From Clostridiaceae bacterium (lineage in GTDB: Bacteria > Bacillota > Clostridia > DSM-8532), in contig JAAYNO010000029.1 of assembly GCA_012520855.1 (NCBI GenBank), positions 1 to 39,814 of the forward strand: 39,814 nt of DNA, given 5' to 3'. A program made the position numbers and the translations under genes. Under the pieces are notes generated by a model that saw only the letters and a list, made by a program, of their open reading frames with translations, did not search any database and was not told where the DNA came from. This document shows positions 8,800 through 17,814 of this stretch, one piece after another; positions within the stretch are counted from its first letter, which is position 1, and each line of letters starts with the position of its first letter.

Positions 8800-9264
8800 C
8801 TACCTGCCCTCTAACAGCTCAGGAATTTTCTTGCTCTCGTTATAACTCACAAGCTCGTCTACACGCTGCTGTTCCTTTTTCTCTTCTGTTTTCAGATATT
8901 CCTGGTATTCCTTTTCCTTAAGGTTTTCCAGAACTTTTCTTTCTTTCATGATCTCCACGAGCTTTTCTCTAATTTTATCGACATTTTCCTGCTGCCTCTT
9001 AACATTCACCTCCTGCCTTTCCCTTTCAGTTTGCAGATATTCAAGGAATACCTTCAATTCTTTTATTTTTTCAGGTTGAATGATTCCCTGACATGCTTTT
9101 CTGAAGTCACTCATAGTAAGGTCAATATTGTGCTCTATGGCACGGAGCTTTGCCTTTTCTTCCTCCAGCTTCATCACGGCTATTCCCAACTCATTTTTCG
9201 CGTTTTTTTCAAGCTGTTTTTTTAATCTTAAGAGAGTCTGCAAACGAAATTTAAAGACTGCCAA
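8800..9264 (-). CDS. fliJ: Flagellar export protein FliJ
   Basis: AVFKFRLQTLLRLKKQLEKNAKNELGIA coiled-coil protein; TTG start at 9264 with GGAGG RBS preferred over the ORF-track start 9291. Confidence 0.88.
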   Translation of the reverse strand: MAVFKFRLQTLLRLKKQLEKNAKNELGIAVMKLEEEKAKLRAIEHNIDLTMSDFRKACQGIIQPEKIKELKVFLEYLQTERERQEVNVKRQQENVDKIREKLVEIMKERKVLENLKEKEYQEYLKTEEKKEQQRVDELVSYNESKKIPELLEGR

Positions 9265-9318
9265 TCTAACCTCCATCCAGATGCTTTGCATCTATAAAAT
9301 CAAAATTATAGAGGATCT

Positions 9319-10641
9319 TTAAGCGCCGTTTTCTACAGATTTTTTCAGAAGCTCGACAGTCTCACCGTATGTAAAACGATCAGTAGTATCCTGAATCAGG
9401 AATCCATTGATCCCTTTGATTAGTTTGATAGACAGATCAATATCCGGATTGCTTCCCCTGACATATGCCCCTACATTTATAAGATCCTCTGCATCCCTGT
9501 ATATTGCCAGATTGCGTCGAAGCTCATTGGCTCTCGCTTTATGATCATCATCAACAATATCCGTCATAAGTCGGCTTATGGAAGCCAATACATCGATCGC
9601 CGGATAATGGTTGCGATGTGCCAACTGCCTTGAAAGGACTATGTGCCCGTCTAAAATACCTCTTGCCGTGTCGGTTATGGGTTCGTTCATGTCATCCCCG
9701 TCGACCAGCACCGAATAAAGCCCGGTAATAGATCCTTTTGATGATGTGCCTGACCGTTCCAGCAGTTTCGGCATAGCCGCGTATACTGACGGGGTATATC
9801 CTCTGGTTACAGGCGGCTCACCAACTGCAAGTCCTATCTCCCTCTGGGCCATGGAAAAACGGGTCAGTGAATCCATAAGAAGTAATACATCCTTGCCGCT
9901 GTCCCTGAAATATTCGGCAATCGCAGTGGCAACCAAAGCACCTTTCAGACGGATAAGAGCGGGCTGATCCGAGGTTGCTATAACAACAACGGAACGTTTT
10001 AAGCCTTCCTCGCCTAAATCCCTTTCTAAAAAATCCCTGACCTCACGTCCGCGCTCTCCTATTAATGCGATTACATTGATATCGGCCTTGGTATTCCTGG
10101 CGATCATACCTAGCAGAGTGGACTTGCCCACCCCGCTTCCTGCAAATATTCCCATACGCTGGCCTTTGCCCACAGTCAAAAGACCATCTATGCATTTTAC
10201 CCCTAACGGTAAAACCTGGTTTATCCTTGGACGGGTCATAGGATTAGGAGGCATACTGTTTACAGGATAGTACTTTTCTATGTCCAGCGGTCCTTTTCCG
10301 TCCATCGGGTTCCCCAATCCATCCAGAACCCTGCCCAGAAGGCTTTGCCCCACTCCCACCTCAAGATCTCTATTGGCAGCAATAACAAGGCTTCCCGGGG
10401 CGATGCCCGACATATTTCCTATCGGCATAAGTAAAACATGCTTTTCTCTGAATCCCACCACTTCAGCCAGTACGGTCCTGTCATTATGGGAGATGATATG
10501 ACATAAGGCCCCGATATGTGTTTCGGGACCCTCAGACTCAATAGTAAGACCTACGACTTTTGATACCTTTCCCGAATATTGAACGAAGCTTTGTGAATCC
10601 AATAGTTTTTTATATTTATCCAGTGATATGAGATTATTCAT
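9319..10641 (-). CDS. fliI: Flagellar protein export ATPase FliI
   Basis: Walker A GIFAGSGVGKSTLLGMIARN; IALIGERGREVRDFLE; DVLLLMDSLTRFSMAQREIGLAVGEPPVTRGYTPSVYAAMPKLLERSG. Start MNNLISLDKYKK at 10641. Confidence 0.97.
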   Translation of the reverse strand: MNNLISLDKYKKLLDSQSFVQYSGKVSKVVGLTIESEGPETHIGALCHIISHNDRTVLAEVVGFREKHVLLMPIGNMSGIAPGSLVIAANRDLEVGVGQSLLGRVLDGLGNPMDGKGPLDIEKYYPVNSMPPNPMTRPRINQVLPLGVKCIDGLLTVGKGQRMGIFAGSGVGKSTLLGMIARNTKADINVIALIGERGREVRDFLERDLGEEGLKRSVVVIATSDQPALIRLKGALVATAIAEYFRDSGKDVLLLMDSLTRFSMAQREIGLAVGEPPVTRGYTPSVYAAMPKLLERSGTSSKGSITGLYSVLVDGDDMNEPITDTARGILDGHIVLSRQLAHRNHYPAIDVLASISRLMTDIVDDDHKARANELRRNLAIYRDAEDLINVGAYVRGSNPDIDLSIKLIKGINGFLIQDTTDRFTYGETVELLKKSVENGA

Positions 10642-11416
10642 TATACAGTTCATCACCCAACAATTTAAAAAATGCTTTCCTGATATTTTCCATGCGGACA
10701 TCAACACTGCCGTCTACCGATCCAAATCCGTTATCAATTATACAGGAGCCTTTTTCCAGCGCTCCGTCTTTTTTTATTTCCAGTTCATTAAGACCTATTA
10801 CCGACGAAAGAAGCTTTTCTTCATTCCTGACTACAACCTCATAATCATCAGGTGATACTTTAAGTATGACTTTTTCTCTGTTGCTGCAAGATTTTATAGT
10901 CTCTCTCACAACACCTAGGATCGACTCCTGATTACCGCGGATTTCGTCACCCACGACCTTGGCTGCGATATTGATGACCAATTCCACTATATCCTGTTCA
11001 AGAGCGGCGATAGTTTCCTCATACTCTTGCTTGCAGCGTTCTTTAAACTCCACAGCCTCCGCGATTAAATCACTGTAATGCTGCTGGGCAAGCTCTTCTC
11101 CATACTTGTAGCCCTCTTCCTTTGCAATTTGCTTGATTTCGGAGACCTCTTTATTAACCTTTTCTATTGCCTCATTATACAGCTTTTCAACTTCCAGTTC
11201 GGCTTCTCTTTTTATTGATGCTGCTTCTTCTTTTGCCTTATATATTATGTCCTGACTTATTCTTAAGTCCTTTTCCGGGTCTTCCTTAGCTGCTGCAGCC
11301 TCTTCAAAAATATCCTCAACCACCGAGGGCTTAGGATCACTGAGTTTCATTTTGTATGGGTTTCCTATATTTACCTGATGGCGCTTATATACACCATAAC
11401 CATAGGAATTATTCAT
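10634..11416 (-). CDS. fliH: Flagellar assembly protein FliH
   Basis: FliH/YscL-type coiled coil and C-terminal domain (DIVELVINIAAKVVGDEIRGNQESILGVVRETIKS...VDVRMENIRKAF). Confidence 0.9.
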   Translation of the reverse strand: MNNSYGYGVYKRHQVNIGNPYKMKLSDPKPSVVEDIFEEAAAAKEDPEKDLRISQDIIYKAKEEAASIKREAELEVEKLYNEAIEKVNKEVSEIKQIAKEEGYKYGEELAQQHYSDLIAEAVEFKERCKQEYEETIAALEQDIVELVINIAAKVVGDEIRGNQESILGVVRETIKSCSNREKVILKVSPDDYEVVVRNEEKLLSSVIGLNELEIKKDGALEKGSCIIDNGFGSVDGSVDVRMENIRKAFFKLLGDELYNE

Positions 11417-11506
11417 CAACTGCCAGTCCCTCCGCTCCGTTTAACTCCTTTAGGTATGAATATTATTTTTCTGTCGTGATTCCTGATGATCCCTTTATTA
11501 TTATTG

Positions 11507-12529
11507 CTATACAACTATTTCGTCGCCTCCGCCACGTGAAATAATGATCTCTCCTGCATCTTCCAGCTTTCTTATAACATTTGCTATCTTCTGTTGAGCT
11601 TCTTCTACATCCTTCAGGCGCACAGGCCCCATATACTCTATATCTTCCTTGATCATCTCTGCAAGACGCTTGGACATGTTGCTATAAATAAGGTTCTGAA
11701 CCTCTTCTGTAGCTCCCTTTAACGCAAGAGCCAACTGACTGTTATCCACTTCATGCAGGAATCTCTGTACCGAACGGTTATCAAGCTGCAGGATATCTTC
11801 GAAAACAAACATCCTCTTTCTGATCTCTTCTGCAAGATCGGTATCCTCTATTTCAAGTGAATCCATGATAAATTTCTCTGTACCCCTGTCTACAGAATTC
11901 AAAACGTCAACAATAGCCTGGATGCCTCCAACAGCCGTAAAGTCTTCTGTAACAAGAGCCGATAGTTTTTTCTCCAGAACTCTTTCCACATCTTTGATTA
12001 TTTCAGGTGAAGTTCTGTCCATGGTTGCTATTCTTTTGGTCACATCAGCCTGCTTATCCTGCGGCAAAGCAGATAATACCGCCGCTGCCTGATTAGGTTT
12101 TAAATACGATAGTATAAGTGCTATCGTCTGAGGATGTTCACTTTGTATAAAGTTAAGTACCTGCGCCGGATCTGCTTTCCGCACAAAGTCAAAAGGCCTT
12201 ACCTGAAGGGATACAGTTAATTTATTGATGATTTCCATGGTTTTTTCTATTCCCATGGCTTTTTCAAGGATATCTTTGGCATATCCGATACCGCCTTCGG
12301 TGATATATTGCTGAGCAAGACAAATCTGATAGAATTCGCTCAGTACTTTATCTCTTTCATTCGGCGAAACGGTTCTGATGTTGGCTATTTCCAATGTGAG
12401 CTGTTCTATCTCTTCTTCTTTAAGATGCTTAAAAATCTGGGCTGATCTCTCTGGCCCAAGGGTAATAAGAAGCATGGCAGCCTTTTCTCTACCTGATAAA
12501 TCTCTTAACGTATCACTTCTAAATGCCAT
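11507..12529 (-). CDS. fliG: Flagellar motor switch protein FliG
   Basis: LSGREKAAMLLITLGPERSAQIFKHLKEEEIEQLTLEIANIR; EHPQTIALILSYLKPNQAAAVLSALP. Confidence 0.97.
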   Translation of the reverse strand: MAFRSDTLRDLSGREKAAMLLITLGPERSAQIFKHLKEEEIEQLTLEIANIRTVSPNERDKVLSEFYQICLAQQYITEGGIGYAKDILEKAMGIEKTMEIINKLTVSLQVRPFDFVRKADPAQVLNFIQSEHPQTIALILSYLKPNQAAAVLSALPQDKQADVTKRIATMDRTSPEIIKDVERVLEKKLSALVTEDFTAVGGIQAIVDVLNSVDRGTEKFIMDSLEIEDTDLAEEIRKRMFVFEDILQLDNRSVQRFLHEVDNSQLALALKGATEEVQNLIYSNMSKRLAEMIKEDIEYMGPVRLKDVEEAQQKIANVIRKLEDAGEIIISRGGGDEIVV

Positions 12530-12566
12530 GGCGATCTTGGTTCACCTCCGGGAAAAATTTCTGACA

Positions 12567-14138
12567 CTAATCCCAATCTTCAGCAATCCAGTTTCTTAAT
12601 AATTGTGCAACTGCATCCGGATTCTGCTGGACAAATTTTTCTATTTGCTTCTTAAGCTCCGATTGCTCCTGAAGGTTTATATCGGGAAGCTCTTCCTGAG
12701 GCTCACCATGGACTGCTCCTGCAGTACCTGCCGCCTCCAATGCCGCCGCTTCCATACCGCTCGGAACGGCTTTTTTCTTAGGCATAGCTGTAATCACCAT
12801 TACAACCAGCAAAATAAGCATAAGCGCGTAAAATCCAAACTGTTCAAACAGCATGGAAACCGTATCCATAAGGGTAGTTTCCGGAACTGTTTCGGCAACA
12901 AGCTTCTGGATGCTGATAGTTATATTTTCCACAGGAATGCCTGTAGCTGCGGCTGCCGACTGTCTGACCACATTCAGATACTCCTGTGTAAGGCCATTAT
13001 CAGTTTGAATTCGGTTGCCGTACCACAAAGAAATGGACATAGTGGATTGTTCGCTCATAAGCTTACCTACAGCCTTTTCAGACTGCTCATTGGTCTGGTT
13101 ATAAAGGTTCTCCTGAACCTTATGACTTTTGTTATACTGTGAATTACCATCTTCATCGAACTGATAACTTGTGGTCCCCTGCGGATTTGTATCTGTTCCC
13201 GGGATATCCCCGGCACTGCCATTTGTCAGAGATTCCTCAAGAGTTTCCTCATTGAGTACTGCATCCTCGTCCTCAATTGGACGGGAATATTTTGTTGATG
13301 TGCTTTTTAATGTGTCAAAATCAAGAACCGCGTTTGCAGAAACGCTCATGGTATCAAAAAATTCGTTCTGGGCAACTCCGATCTTAAAGAAGTCATATAC
13401 CTTGTTTTCCAGTTCAAGCTGTCTTTGGCGTCGCATTTCATCCTGGGTGCTGACTTTTATGAGATCAGTCTGTTCATAATCCCTCGAAAGCAGATTCAGA
13501 TTATGGTCGACAATGGTTATTCTCCCAGCCGGGATCCCAAGAGATGCTGCAACCACTTTAGTGGCTGCATCTACCTGATTCGGAGTCAAAGCCTTTTTCG
13601 TTTTCAGCATAACATATGCGCTGCCCTGCTGGTTTTCAGCATCAGATAAAACCCAGTAGGTCTTTTCAGGCTTTGAATATTGAACAGTGGCATTTTCCAC
13701 ATTCTCGAATTTTTTCAGCTTGTAAACAAGATCGTTCGTCAGATAATTCTTCCAAAGATTCTCCTTATCTTTTTCGGTAGCGGTTAAAGACAGCTTCCCC
13801 CATGTGTCGGCAAAAGTGACCTCAGGGGATACCAAACCTTGAGTACTCAAATCAAACTCAACATCAAGTTTTCTTTTACTGTCAACGTAGATTTGATCTT
13901 CACCTTTTTTATATTTGATATTATTTTCGGTAAGATAATTGACTACAGGCTGCAGATTAATATCCTCGACGGAATCAAAAAGCGGTACATATTCAACTCT
14001 CAATGTAAGTGCCAGAGTTAAAACAACAGCCGCCACCAATACTCCCGCCATAATAAAGATTCGTACTTTCTGACCTTTTTCAAGATCATTCCAAAAACTT
14101 TTTACCTTTTCAAAAAGCTTTTTTATTCCTTCCGGCAT
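12567..14138 (-). CDS. fliF: Flagellar MS-ring protein FliF
   Basis: Two TM segments, FliF/YscJ domain, EYVPLFDSVEDINLQPVVNYLTENNIKYK; start MPEGIKKLF at 14138 with GGAGG RBS. Confidence 0.96.
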   Translation of the reverse strand: MPEGIKKLFEKVKSFWNDLEKGQKVRIFIMAGVLVAAVVLTLALTLRVEYVPLFDSVEDINLQPVVNYLTENNIKYKKGEDQIYVDSKRKLDVEFDLSTQGLVSPEVTFADTWGKLSLTATEKDKENLWKNYLTNDLVYKLKKFENVENATVQYSKPEKTYWVLSDAENQQGSAYVMLKTKKALTPNQVDAATKVVAASLGIPAGRITIVDHNLNLLSRDYEQTDLIKVSTQDEMRRQRQLELENKVYDFFKIGVAQNEFFDTMSVSANAVLDFDTLKSTSTKYSRPIEDEDAVLNEETLEESLTNGSAGDIPGTDTNPQGTTSYQFDEDGNSQYNKSHKVQENLYNQTNEQSEKAVGKLMSEQSTMSISLWYGNRIQTDNGLTQEYLNVVRQSAAAATGIPVENITISIQKLVAETVPETTLMDTVSMLFEQFGFYALMLILLVVMVITAMPKKKAVPSGMEAAALEAAGTAGAVHGEPQEELPDINLQEQSELKKQIEKFVQQNPDAVAQLLRNWIAEDWD

Positions 14139-14186
14139 AATAACCTCCACGCCAACCTTTGCTTCAAAAAGCAAATAACGTACCGC

Positions 14187-14238
14187 GGGTGTGTGTAATC
14201 GAAATATAAAAGTAATCCGGGTCTTTTATGCCACACCC
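14187..14238 (-). other. Two-tier hairpin in fliE-fliF spacer
   Basis: gggtgtg (14187-14193)/cacaccc (14232-14238) enclosing ataaaag (14206-14212)/cttttat (14223-14229). Confidence 0.5.
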
Positions 14239-14293
14239 TCCGATAAAGGCTTATCCAAAGTATTTTTATACGTTATCTTAAGTATATTAGTCT

Positions 14294-14590
14294 TCATATC
14301 TGCATTCTCATGATTTCCTGATAGGCTTCCAGGACCTTGTTTCGTACTTCCATAATAAATTGCAGTGATATGGAAGCTTTCTCGCTGGCAATCAAAACCG
14401 AATGGATATTATCGGTCCTGCCGGCTATAAAGTCCTCGGTCATTCTGGCTGATTCCTGTTCAAGTGTGTTGACATTATTAAGAGCGTCCATCAGAAGATC
14501 TTTAAAATTGACACTGTCATTTGTTTTGCCTGCTGTCTTTACAGATGCGGCAGCAATGTCGTTGATTGAATTAACACCTTGTATAGCCAT
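14294..14590 (-). CDS. fliE: Flagellar hook-basal body complex protein FliE
   Basis: FKDLLMDALNNVNTLEQES...IHSVLIASEKASISLQFIMEVRNKVLEAYQEIMRMQI. Confidence 0.94.
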   Translation of the reverse strand: MAIQGVNSINDIAAASVKTAGKTNDSVNFKDLLMDALNNVNTLEQESARMTEDFIAGRTDNIHSVLIASEKASISLQFIMEVRNKVLEAYQEIMRMQI

Positions 14591-14620
14591 TTAAAGCCTC
14601 CTTATCCTTTGTAAAGCAGT

Positions 14621-15067
14621 TTATCTTCCTATCTCAAGAGCTTTCGAAGCCATTGACTTTGATGCATTGAGAGCCGTTATATTTGCCTCATAGGCACGGG
14701 TAGCGGATATCATATTGACCATTTCAGTGACTATTTCAACATTTGGCATTCTTACTATTCCGTTCTCATCAGCATCGGGATGACTGGGGTCATAGACCTC
14801 TTTAAAAGGAGTCGGATCTTCAACTATCCCGGTAACCCTCACCCCGCCGCCTGCCAAATAACGGTTACGGCTTTGTTCCGAAAGATATCTGGAAAAAGGG
14901 ATATCTGCTTCTTTTTCCTGAAATACAACAGTTTTCCTTCTGTAAGGGGTTCCATCCTCTGTGCGGGTCGTATTTACATTAGCGATATTCTGGGATATTA
15001 CATCCATTCTAAGGCGCTGTGCGGTCAGTGCGGAAGCACTGATATTAAACGAATTAAACAACCCCAT
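14621..15067 (-). CDS. flgC: Flagellar basal-body rod protein FlgC
   Basis: NISASALTAQRLRMDVISQNIANVNTTRTEDGTPYRRK; C-terminal EMVNMISATRAYEANITALNASKSMASKALEIGR. Confidence 0.96.
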   Translation of the reverse strand: MGLFNSFNISASALTAQRLRMDVISQNIANVNTTRTEDGTPYRRKTVVFQEKEADIPFSRYLSEQSRNRYLAGGGVRVTGIVEDPTPFKEVYDPSHPDADENGIVRMPNVEIVTEMVNMISATRAYEANITALNASKSMASKALEIGR

Positions 15068-15070
15068 TTA

Positions 15071-15451
15071 TCATTTGCCTCCTCTGATAACCAATTTTAG
15101 TTTTTGAAAGTCACCGTTCATTCTTTGTATCATTGTATTGTAGCGCAGACTGTTAGCAGCCAAAAGTGCCATTTCATTTTCAATATCGACATTATTACCA
15201 TCGCTTCTGTAGGATGATTCTGTAGGATCTTCAGTTATCCGGATTCCATCGGCAGATAACCTGGACTTGCCCTGTGAGATCCGTCCTGTCTTCATTTCGT
15301 TATTAAGGAATTCTTCGAATTGAACAATCTTTCTTTTGTATCCGGGTGTATCAACGTTGGCGATATTTTGAGAGATAACATCGTTTCTAAGCCAGGCGGC
15401 ATCAAGGCCTCGCTCAATGTTATTTTTTGTGAACAGAAGGTTGGAAAGCAC
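15071..15451 (-). CDS. flgB: Flagellar basal-body rod protein FlgB
   Basis: AAWLRNDVISQNIANVDTPGYKRKIVQFEEFL; GTG start at 15451 (MLSNLLFTKNN) with AGAAGGAG RBS; the ORF-track start at 15493 is probably too long. Confidence 0.93.
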   Translation of the reverse strand: MLSNLLFTKNNIERGLDAAWLRNDVISQNIANVDTPGYKRKIVQFEEFLNNEMKTGRISQGKSRLSADGIRITEDPTESSYRSDGNNVDIENEMALLAANSLRYNTMIQRMNGDFQKLKLVIRGGK

Positions 15452-15544
15452 AGAATCATCTCCTTCTAATTGCCAGACGCAATCTTTTATCATTTGTTTA
15501 AAAGAGGGTACGATAAAACAAGCTCAATAGTACACCTACTTATG

Positions 15545-15573
15545 AATATACCACAATATATTGATAGTTACAA
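15545..15573 (-). promoter_or_regulatory. Candidate sigma-A-type promoter of the flagellar operon (TTGTAA-N17-TATATT)
   Basis: Minus strand: -35 15568-15573, 17-nt spacer, -10 15545-15550, about 90 nt upstream of flgB GTG. Confidence 0.5.
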
Positions 15574-15830
15574 CAAAAGTTCTGTCAACTTATAAATTTT
15601 CTTGTTTTTATTATACATTTTTTCGTAAAAATTGTCGAATATATAATACATTATAATATAAAAAAATAAAAATACTATTTAGTGCACTGATAGAAATCAA
15701 AAATCATTAATTGTCAGGAGCATAATTGTTAAGATAGTTCAGTCAATAGAATAATTTCTTATAACACCATAACTTTCTACTTATAATCAAACCAAGCTAA
15801 GCCATAATAAGTATTGAGGAGGTGAGATTA

Positions 15831-16034
15831 ATGGCAAATAACAGTTCAAACAGCAACAGCAAAACCCAGTTTGACAATATGAAGTATGAGATTGCCGGCC
15901 AGCTTGGTATTAACCTGAAACAGGGCTATAATGGTGACTTAACTTCTCGTGAAGCCGGTACAATAGGCGGTAACATCGTTAAAAAAGTATTCCAAACCTA
16001 TACAGGAAATCAGTATCCTCAGCAGAAACAATAA
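15831..16034 (+). CDS. Alpha/beta-type small acid-soluble spore protein
   Basis: TQFDNMKYEIAGQLGINLKQGYNGDLTSREAGTIGGNIVKKVFQTY, a full SASP alpha/beta signature; ATG at 15831 with GGAGGTGA RBS. Confidence 0.96.
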   Translation: MANNSSNSNSKTQFDNMKYEIAGQLGINLKQGYNGDLTSREAGTIGGNIVKKVFQTYTGNQYPQQKQ

Positions 16035-16116
16035 TGATCCTTCTGCACAGAACTTTAGTAGATAAGCCGCTTTACGGCTTCGTGCAGTACAATGCTAATT
16101 AAGGTCCGGTATAATG

Positions 16117-16157
16117 AAAGGGGCTTTATCGAAAATTCGATTGGCCCCTTTTTATTA
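16117..16157 (+). terminator. Rho-independent terminator of SASP gene
   Basis: aaaggggc/gcccctttt stem with inner atcgaa/ttcgat, then TTTTTATTAT. Confidence 0.8.
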
Positions 16158-16169
16158 TAACTAAAGTAT

Positions 16170-16637
16170 TTATTGCTTGTCTTCATTGATATCCTGGTAT
16201 TTCAGGGGTTCTTTTTCAATCGTTTCTTTTTCGCGTTTATCACATTCTTTTCCGTTCTTATGATTAGGTTCAAATGCTTTCTTGATCTGTTCAATTATGC
16301 TGGGAATATTGTCTAATGCACGGTCAAGAGCCGCATGAGGTGAGGCGGGGATCATTTTTATCGTATTATTTCTGCCCACTACCATGAAAGCTACCGGATT
16401 TATGCTTACTCCGGCACCACTGCCTCCGGCAAAAGGAAATTTTGTGCTTTCGTTCTTTCTGTCCTGACTGTATTCACCTCCGCCTGCGGCAAAACCAAAA
16501 GCTACTTTAGATACGGGTATTATAACGGTCCCATCTATCGTCTGAACCGCATCACCCACAATTGTATTCACATCTACCATTTCCTTGATGCTTTCCATTG
16601 CTGTTTTCATAAGCTCTTCAATCGGATGCTGTCCCAT
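16170..16637 (-). CDS. ytfJ: YtfJ/GerW-family sporulation protein
   Basis: HPIEELMKTAMESIKEMVDVNTIVGDAVQTIDGTVIIPVSKVAFGFAAGGGEY...FAGGSGAGVSINPVAFMVV. Confidence 0.93.
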   Translation of the reverse strand: MGQHPIEELMKTAMESIKEMVDVNTIVGDAVQTIDGTVIIPVSKVAFGFAAGGGEYSQDRKNESTKFPFAGGSGAGVSINPVAFMVVGRNNTIKMIPASPHAALDRALDNIPSIIEQIKKAFEPNHKNGKECDKREKETIEKEPLKYQDINEDKQ

Positions 16638-17205
16638 AAGTCTCACTTCTTCCTTTCCTGATATTTTTTCTGAAATGATTGACTATCAAAACTATAATAT
16701 GGATTATTCGGACCCTTAATATGCAGGAAATATGAAAATCAGGGGTTTCTTTCTGAAAATCAGGATAAAAATCTAAAATCAAACGCTTTTGAGGAATAAA
16801 AGGAATCAGTAGTCCGATAACTGCCCAGACCCCTCCGAAGATCATCGCAGTGTGCGCCGCATCTTTTGTGGACAGGCGGCCCTTAACTGAAAAATCAAAA
16901 ACTTCCATGTTTTTTTTCAGATGATCATAAGTATCTCTTGAAAAAATCATATTGATAACACTTGAGACCCGACCTTTTTCTCTTTTTTTATTCACTGGAA
17001 CATCTTTTTTCTTTTTCAGCAAAAAACCCAGACCATCTTCATCAAGCTTCCATGAAAAAAGTGTCAGAAGCTTATAAAACATCACTTTGATTTCAAGATG
17101 AATTCCATTTGAATCAATTGAAAACAGCGTCATAAGCGATAGCCTTGACATGCATATAAGTATTGCCGTCACCAACAGCACAAGAAAAAGAGCCGAAAAA
17201 ATCAT
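16618..17205 (-). CDS. DUF2953-like membrane protein
   Basis: N-terminal TM, position between ytfJ and scpB, IHLEIKVMFYKLLTLFSWKLD; start with GGAGGTGCTT RBS. Confidence 0.7.
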   Translation of the reverse strand: MIFSALFLVLLVTAILICMSRLSLMTLFSIDSNGIHLEIKVMFYKLLTLFSWKLDEDGLGFLLKKKKDVPVNKKREKGRVSSVINMIFSRDTYDHLKKNMEVFDFSVKGRLSTKDAAHTAMIFGGVWAVIGLLIPFIPQKRLILDFYPDFQKETPDFHISCILRVRIIHIIVLIVNHFRKNIRKGRSETYGTASD

Positions 17206-17259
17206 AAGCACCTCCGTACCATATGTTTTCCGACTCCTAGTAAATTATGCCATATTTTT

Positions 17260-17811
17260 TTAATCTAAGGGAACATTTTCTAAAATTTCAGGTATCTCGT
17301 TCATTTCCAAAGGTGGTAAGTCTTTTACGGATGAAAAGCCAAAGACTCTTAAAAATTCTTCGGTCGTTTCATACAGCTTAGGCTTACCGGGAGAATCATC
17401 CCTGCCCGCTTCCCTGATAAGATTGCGTTCAACAAGTGTTTGTAAAACGCTATCGCTGTTCACGCCTCTTATTTGTTCTATGTAAGACCTGGTAACAGGC
17501 TGATTATATGCGATTATTGACAGGGCTTCATAAGCTGCGGGAGTAAGTCCTTGTCTTTTTCTTACTGTGCCAAGCTTCTGAATAAACTCATCCAGTTCAG
17601 GCTTTGTACACAATTGGTACCCGTCATCGATCTGTCTTACCATGATACCCCGGGAAGCATTTTGATACTTATAAATCAGATTGGACAAAATAACTCTTGT
17701 TGTTTTTTTATCATGTCCGATTATTTCTGAAATTTTGTCCAAAGAAACAGGGTCTCCCGAAGCAAAAAGCAATGCTTCAATAATAATTTCGGTATCAGTT
17801 ATCGAGCCCAT
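17260..17811 (-). CDS. scpB: Segregation and condensation protein B
   Basis: IEALLFASGDPVSLDKISEIIG...RQGLTPAAYEALSIIAYNQPVTRSYIEQIRGVNSDSVLQTLVERNLI. Confidence 0.96.
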   Translation of the reverse strand: MGSITDTEIIIEALLFASGDPVSLDKISEIIGHDKKTTRVILSNLIYKYQNASRGIMVRQIDDGYQLCTKPELDEFIQKLGTVRKRQGLTPAAYEALSIIAYNQPVTRSYIEQIRGVNSDSVLQTLVERNLIREAGRDDSPGKPKLYETTEEFLRVFGFSSVKDLPPLEMNEIPEILENVPLD

Positions 17812-17814
17812 TTA

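Noticed and set aside
15452-15544. Possible c-di-GMP riboswitch in the flgB leader
   Set aside because: Such switches precede flagellar operons in some Clostridia, but I could find neither the GEMM-I consensus nor a convincing paired structure in the short leader.
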